DNA of 64,000 nt. Source: JAEXNA01 sp041676625. Its GTDB lineage: Bacteria > Vulcanimicrobiota > Xenobia > Xenobiales > JADMJV01. The notes under the pieces are model-generated. The model did not search any database, was not told the DNA's origin, and was given only the letters and a program-made list of their open reading frames with translations. Below, piece by piece: positions 59,729 to 64,000 of the stretch (the stretch's first letter is position 1; each line of letters opens with the position of its first letter). The position numbers and the translations under genes are program-made. The DNA lies in NCBI GenBank assembly GCA_041676625.1, contig JBAYRN010000007.1, positions 22,576 through 86,575 on the forward strand. The letters run 5' to 3'.

Positions 59729-60916
59729 TCAGTTCAACTGCAAGCAGACGTGATGGCGACCTACCTTCAGGATCTCGCCCCCGGCCACGTTGATGAGGCC
59801 GGGATCGGTGAGCTTCTCTCCATCCAGACTGACCGCTCCCTGAGCTACTTTTCTTTTGGCATCCTTGTTCGAGCTTGCCAGATTGGCCAGGGTCAGTAGC
59901 TTGACCAGAGCGATTCCTCCGTTTTCCAGCATGTCGCCGGAGATCACCACGGGGACCACTTCGTCGGGCAACCCGCCTTTGGAAAAAACTCGAACAAACT
60001 CTTCGTCGGCCGTAGCGGCTGCCGCTTCACCGTGATAGATGGTCACGATCTCCCGACCGAGCCAGCGTTTGTTGTCTCTAGGGTGGTCGGAGGCTAGGCG
60101 GCGATCCACCTCTTCCAGGTCCACATCGGTGCAGAGTTCGAAGTACCGTCGCATGACCTCATCTGGAATGGACATGACCTTACCGAACATTTCGGTGGGA
60201 GACTCAGTGATGCCGATGTAGTTACCCAGACTCTTGGACATCTTCTGCACCCCGTCGGTGCCTTCCAGGATTGGCATCAGAAAGACGATTTGGGGGGGTT
60301 GGTTGAAATCTTTTTGAAGGCTACGGCCCATCAGGTTGTTGAACTTCTGATCGGTCCCTCCCATCTCCACGTCCGCTTCCAGAGCCACCGAATCGTAGCC
60401 CTGCATGAGGGGATAGAGAAACTCGTGGAGTCCAATGGGCACTCCCTCTTTGTGGCGCTTCTCGAAGTCGTCTCGTTCCAGGATCCGGGCCACCGTGGTG
60501 AGGCTGGTGAGTCCAACCACATCGGCGAAATTCATCTTCATCAGCCACTCGGAGTTGAATCGGACCTCGGTCTTCCGGGGATCGAGGATCCTGGCGAACT
60601 GCTCACGGTAGGTCTCGGCGTTGGAGGCGATCTCTTCCGGGGTCAGGACTTTGCGGGTCTCTGAACGCCCGGTGGGATCGCCTACCCGCGCTGTGAAGTC
60701 ACCGATCAGAAGGACGATCTGATGACCCAGATCTTGAAACTGTCGAAGCTTTCGAAGAACCACGGCAAACCCCAGGTGGATATGGGGTGCGGTGGGGTCA
60801 AGCCCCAACTTGACCCGGAGTGGCCGCCCGAGTTTGAGTCGCTCCAACAGATCCTCCTCGGAGATGATCTCGGCGGCGCCTCGTTTTAGCTGCTTGAGTT
60901 GCTCTTCAGGTGACAT
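59729..60916 (-). CDS. tyrS: Tyrosyl-tRNA synthetase
   Basis: 395 residues. Class I synthetase attaching tyrosine to tRNA-Tyr. The HIGH motif reads PHIHLG (in LDPTAPHIHLGFAVVLRKL) and the KMSKS loop is intact (VQKMSKSLGNYIG). A C-terminal S4 domain (DGEKLTDPGLINVAGGEILK) is present. It belongs to the longer TyrZ-type rather than the E. coli TyrS type. ATG 60916 is chosen: GGGAG ends five bases upstream, and it leaves two bases after the guaA stop. The ATG at 60928 would lie inside guaA. Confidence 0.97.
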   Translation of the reverse strand: MSPEEQLKQLKRGAAEIISEEDLLERLKLGRPLRVKLGLDPTAPHIHLGFAVVLRKLRQFQDLGHQIVLLIGDFTARVGDPTGRSETRKVLTPEEIASNAETYREQFARILDPRKTEVRFNSEWLMKMNFADVVGLTSLTTVARILERDDFEKRHKEGVPIGLHEFLYPLMQGYDSVALEADVEMGGTDQKFNNLMGRSLQKDFNQPPQIVFLMPILEGTDGVQKMSKSLGNYIGITESPTEMFGKVMSIPDEVMRRYFELCTDVDLEEVDRRLASDHPRDNKRWLGREIVTIYHGEAAAATADEEFVRVFSKGGLPDEVVPVVISGDMLENGGIALVKLLTLANLASSNKDAKRKVAQGAVSLDGEKLTDPGLINVAGGEILKVGRHHVCLQLN

Positions 60917-60918
60917 GC

Positions 60919-62445
60919 TTACTCCCATTCTATAGTGGCCGGTGGTTTTGGAGTGATATCGTAGACCACGCGATTGACTCCTTCCACTTCGTTGACGATG
61001 CGAACCGCGATCCGCTCCAACAAGGCCCAGTCCAGGGGGAACACGTCGGCGGTCATGGCGTCGTGCGAGCGCACCGCCCGCACGGCCACGGTTTCTCCGT
61101 ATTGGCGTCCGTCGCCCATCACCCCCACCGAGCGAACCGGTAGCAAGGCGGCGTAGTACTGCCAGGGTCTCTGCTCGACTGGATAGGCCTTTTCGATCTC
61201 GCTGGTGGCGATGTGATCGGCTGCTCGGGCCATGTCGAGTCTGGTTTTGTCGACCTGACCGAGCACCCGCACGGCCATTCCCGGGCCGGGAAAAGGTTGG
61301 CGGGAAACCACGGATTCGGGTAGTCCGAGCTCTCGACCCACCTTGCGCACTTCGTCCTTGAAGAGCTCCCGGAGCGGTTCTAAGAGCTTGAGCTTCATGT
61401 CCTCCGGTAACCCGCCCACGTTGTGGTGGGTCTTGATGGTGGCGGCTTGGCCGGCCCCGGACTCCACCACATCGGGATAGAGCGTGCCCTGAACCAGAAA
61501 GGTCACATCCTGGCCGGCCAGTGCTTGCTCGAACACCTCGATAAAGGTGTGGCCGATGACCTTGCGTTTTTTCTCGGGGTCCGAAACAGACTCCAGATTC
61601 TCCAGAAAGATCGCTTCAGCGTCTACTCGCTGGACCTGGACTTTGGCCTCCTTCATGAGCTGCAAAACCCGTTCGGATTCCTGGTATCGAAGCAGCCCGT
61701 TGTCCACAAAGAGGCAGGTCAGTTGATCGCCTATCGCTCTATGGACCAGAGTAGCGGCTACGGTGCTATCGACCCCTCCGGACAGCGCACAGCAGACCTT
61801 CGCCTTTCCTACTTTCTCGCGGATATCTCGCAGGGCCTCGTCGATGAAGTGAGCGGCCGTCCAATCGAACCGGCAACCCGCCAGTTCCAGGAAGTTCCGG
61901 AGTAGTCGTTCACCGCCCTCGGTGTGCGAGACTTCGGGATGAAACTGCAGTCCGTAGAGCGGCTTCTCGTCGTGGCAGAAGATAGCGTCGCAGTCGTTGG
62001 TGGCAGCCAGGGCCTTGGAACCAGTCGGCAGCTTGCTGACCTTGTCCCCATGGCTCATCCACAAGACCTGGCCGGTCTCTAGCCCGGCGGTTAAGGGGTG
62101 GCCGTTGACCCTGGTGAGGGTGGCCGGTCCGTATTCTCTCACTGGAGAGCGGGTGACCTCGCCGCCCAGCGATTGGCAGAGCAGTTGCATTCCGTAGCAG
62201 ATCCCCAGCACCGGGATCCCTGACTCCAGGAGCCCCTCGGGTAGTTTCGGGCTGGCCTCGTCGTAGACGCTCTGGGGGCCTCCGGACAAGATCACCGCCC
62301 TGGTTTCCGGGTAATCGGACTGGGAAAAATGCGAAGGAGGCGGGACGAGTTCGGAAAAAACGCCCTGCTCACGAAGCCTTCTGGTGATGAGTAGGTTAAA
62401 CTGAGAACCGTAGTCAAAGACCACAACCTCTGGATTTCTGGACAT
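60919..62445 (-). CDS. guaA: GMP synthase (glutamine-hydrolysing)
   Basis: 508 residues. It converts XMP to GMP. Class I glutamine amidotransferase domain: oxyanion VILSGGP, nucleophile Cys in GICYGMQLL, His-Glu of the triad in QFHPEVSHT. The ATP pyrophosphatase loop is ALSGGVDSTV, and the dimerisation domain ends with PPATIEWE. ATG 62445 has a weak ribosome site. A CATAAT -10-like box lies about 55 bases upstream on this strand but I found no -35. It forms a two-gene unit with tyrS. Confidence 0.98.
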   Translation of the reverse strand: MSRNPEVVVFDYGSQFNLLITRRLREQGVFSELVPPPSHFSQSDYPETRAVILSGGPQSVYDEASPKLPEGLLESGIPVLGICYGMQLLCQSLGGEVTRSPVREYGPATLTRVNGHPLTAGLETGQVLWMSHGDKVSKLPTGSKALAATNDCDAIFCHDEKPLYGLQFHPEVSHTEGGERLLRNFLELAGCRFDWTAAHFIDEALRDIREKVGKAKVCCALSGGVDSTVAATLVHRAIGDQLTCLFVDNGLLRYQESERVLQLMKEAKVQVQRVDAEAIFLENLESVSDPEKKRKVIGHTFIEVFEQALAGQDVTFLVQGTLYPDVVESGAGQAATIKTHHNVGGLPEDMKLKLLEPLRELFKDEVRKVGRELGLPESVVSRQPFPGPGMAVRVLGQVDKTRLDMARAADHIATSEIEKAYPVEQRPWQYYAALLPVRSVGVMGDGRQYGETVAVRAVRSHDAMTADVFPLDWALLERIAVRIVNEVEGVNRVVYDITPKPPATIEWE

Positions 62446-62642
62446 GCCACGGGCTTCGAAAGAGGGGAAATGCTTCCTACCTCGGATTATGGAACGGGGA
62501 GAGTTTTAGAGATTCTGGAGTTCTTCAAATTAATCTGCTAGACTCTGATACAGGAAGCGGTGTACAGCCGACCATCAAGAATGGTACCGGGCCAAAAGAG
62601 TCTGGACCGAGCGATGATTTAGCTGACACGGAAGGACAAGCG

Positions 62643-63779
62643 ATGCCAGCCAGCGCCACTGTACGGCCTGCCTTGACTGACCTCGCCTTTGTAATTCCCC
62701 AAAAACTCAGTCCGAAAGCTAGCATGCCACCGGGACTGTCGCCCCCTACGATTCAGGAGCGCGCCCAGTTCTTTCGTTCCTTTGCGGTTTTGTTTCGAGC
62801 CGGTATCCAACTCGAGCGCTCTCTGGACATCCTCAGCCAACAGTCGGATAATCAGGCTTTTAGAGTCCTGCTCCAGAGCATGGCCAAAGATCTTGTGCAC
62901 GGACACTCCCTCACCGCGGTATTCAGTCGAGTGCCGGAGGTCTTCTCAGCCTATCATGTGCGCATGATCAGGGTAGGGGAGATGTCCGGAAACATGGACG
63001 ATTCCCTGGAGCAACTGGCTCTGGCCGAAGAACGAGCGGGGGTTTTGAACCTCAAGATCAAGTCGGCGCTGACTTACCCGGCCTGGACCATGGCCATCGC
63101 GGTGGTGTTTCTGCTCTTCATCCCGCCTTACCTTATGGACGGACTCTTCGACGCCATTCAGGTAACCGGAGGAGAGATGCCGGCTCTCACGGTGATGGTA
63201 GAGAGCGTCTTTCAGGTCGTTCGCCATCCCGTTTTTCAGGTCTTGTTTGCGGCCGGGGTGGGAGCCTTGCTTTACAACTATCGACGGATCGTTCAATCCG
63301 AGTCGTTTAAGCAGTGGCTTCTGACCAACGCGGTCAAGTTTCCCCTCACCCGCAAGTTCGCCAAGGCTTTGATCACGGCTCGCTTCGCTCGGGCTTTCTC
63401 CACGATGTTAGAAGCGGGGGTCCCTCCGGCGCTGGCCCTGCGTCTGTCCGGGGAAGAGGTGGGTACGCGCGACTACAAAGAGGCCGGGGTGGAGGCGCTG
63501 TATCGGTTAGAAAACGGTGAGGACTTCACCACCGCCGTTACTCGGATTCCTCATCTGCGCAAGTTCTTTCACGAGTTTCTCAAGGCCGGCGAAGAGACCG
63601 GCATGATGGCCGATATGACATCGCGAGCGGCCGATTTGGCCGAGGCCGAGGTCGAGCACCAGTTGGAGCTGGTGGTAGCCTTGATCGAACCCTGTGTGAT
63701 GGTCTTCATCGGCGGCGTCGTGGGCATTCTGGTGGTGGCCTCGATGCTGCCCATGCTCTCGGTTCTACAAGGCTTTTAA
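62643..63779 (+). CDS. Type II secretion / type IV pilus inner-membrane protein, GspF/PilC family
   Basis: 378 residues. Two T2SF domains: the first has RAQFFRSFAVLFRAGIQLER and VGEMSGNMDDSLEQLALAEE, the second ARFARAFSTMLEAGVPPALA and FLKAGEETGMMADMTSRAAD. Three membrane helices (about 145-165, 198-218, 348-375). GspF forms the platform that links the ATPase to pseudopilin assembly. It has an AAGGA site seven bases before the ATG. The usual GspE or PilT neighbour is absent; the next gene is a pilin-like protein. Confidence 0.92.
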   Translation: MPASATVRPALTDLAFVIPQKLSPKASMPPGLSPPTIQERAQFFRSFAVLFRAGIQLERSLDILSQQSDNQAFRVLLQSMAKDLVHGHSLTAVFSRVPEVFSAYHVRMIRVGEMSGNMDDSLEQLALAEERAGVLNLKIKSALTYPAWTMAIAVVFLLFIPPYLMDGLFDAIQVTGGEMPALTVMVESVFQVVRHPVFQVLFAAGVGALLYNYRRIVQSESFKQWLLTNAVKFPLTRKFAKALITARFARAFSTMLEAGVPPALALRLSGEEVGTRDYKEAGVEALYRLENGEDFTTAVTRIPHLRKFFHEFLKAGEETGMMADMTSRAADLAEAEVEHQLELVVALIEPCVMVFIGGVVGILVVASMLPMLSVLQGF

Positions 63780-63794
63780 TAGGAGGGGCCCACC

Positions 63795-64000
63795 ATGCAC
63801 GCACGCGCTCAAGGAAAATCTCCCCGGGGGGCCAGCCTCCCCACCGTCATCATGGTGGTCGCCATGATGCTGACCCTGGGTTTCACCGTGGTAGCGATAG
63901 CTTTCAACCACCTGACCCTGTCTTTCAAGACCAGCAACCAAACTCAGGCCGATCACCTAGCCGAAGCCGTACTGGCCAAAGCGATCGGAGAGATCGTGGA
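63795..64000 (+). CDS. Pilin-like/PilX-like membrane protein, 3' end outside window
   Basis: 68 codons are visible, starting ATG 63795 with AGGAGG seven to eight bases upstream. The N-terminus (MHARAQGKSPRGASLPTVIM) has a Gly-Ala junction like a prepilin leader, followed by a hydrophobic helix VVAMMLTLGFTVVAIAF, then a hydrophilic region. The Glu normally at position +5 is missing, as in PilX/GspK-type minor pilins. It follows the GspF gene by 15 bases and is probably in the same operon. Confidence 0.7.
   Translation, partial: MHARAQGKSPRGASLPTVIMVVAMMLTLGFTVVAIAFNHLTLSFKTSNQTQADHLAEAVLAKAIGEIV

Overview
This is a bacterial chromosome segment of roughly 57-60% GC (estimated by eye), densely coding on both strands. 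It carries only housekeeping and envelope-type genes and no phage, plasmid, IS or CRISPR signature. Gene content (ExbD/TolR pair, TolB-like propeller, SPOR-domain protein, type II secretion/type IV pilus parts) suggests a two-membrane cell. Ribosomal gene order and several proteins (long-form S12, an EcfA-like ATPase after rplQ) resemble Terrabacteria-like lineages. The split of rpoB from rpoC and the loss of several genes from the ribosomal operons point to a poorly sampled phylum. I cannot name the phylum from the sequence alone.

Layout. 1-3.4 kb: a giant TPR protein cut by the window edge, a pseudopilin and a SPOR-domain protein. 3.4-8.5 kb: priA, a small exported protein, def and fmt (start-methionine formylation and removal), with rlmN facing them. 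8.6-17.6 kb: an accessory block with a 1346-residue repeat-rich multi-membrane protein followed by two paralogous subtilases, each unit closed by its own terminator. 17.7-29.6 kb: TPR protein, two tandem ExbD genes, an unrecognised TPR-tailed protein, tRNA-Asn, hemerythrin-like and TolB-like genes, an exported protein, pcnB-like nucleotidyltransferase, rpiA, a potassium-type membrane pyrophosphatase and an exported propeller-like protein. 29.6-38.3 kb: tRNA-Pro, a GH57-like protein, a stand-alone rpoB with its own promoter and terminator, a GAF-GGDEF protein and an MscS channel with a cyclic-nucleotide-binding tail. 38.3-57.7 kb: rpsL-rpsG-fusA-tuf, then the fused S10/spc/alpha series through rplQ, including secY, adk, map and infA. 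57.8-64 kb: a fused ECF-type double ATPase, a nucleotidyltransferase-like gene, tyrS and guaA on the minus strand, and a type II secretion F protein followed by a partial pilin-like gene at the right edge.

Regulation. Eight or more sigma70-like promoters can be read directly and nearly all have a 17-bp spacer. rpoB and the str operon share the same hexamers (TTGACA/TATTAT). Long structured leaders precede rpoB, rpsL, rplB and rpmJ. rlmN appears to be transcribed leaderless from a GTG codon. A perfect CRP-type palindrome sits at class-II distance from a TATAAT box that points into a gene-free stretch ending in hairpins, so a regulated small RNA is possible there.

Most interesting points: rpoC, rpsN, rpmD and rpsD are all missing from their usual places; rpmJ carries an apparent one-base frameshift; the subtilase/giant-protein block is of unknown function; the second half of the ECF-type ATPase has lost its catalytic residues; and there is the candidate CRP-controlled RNA.
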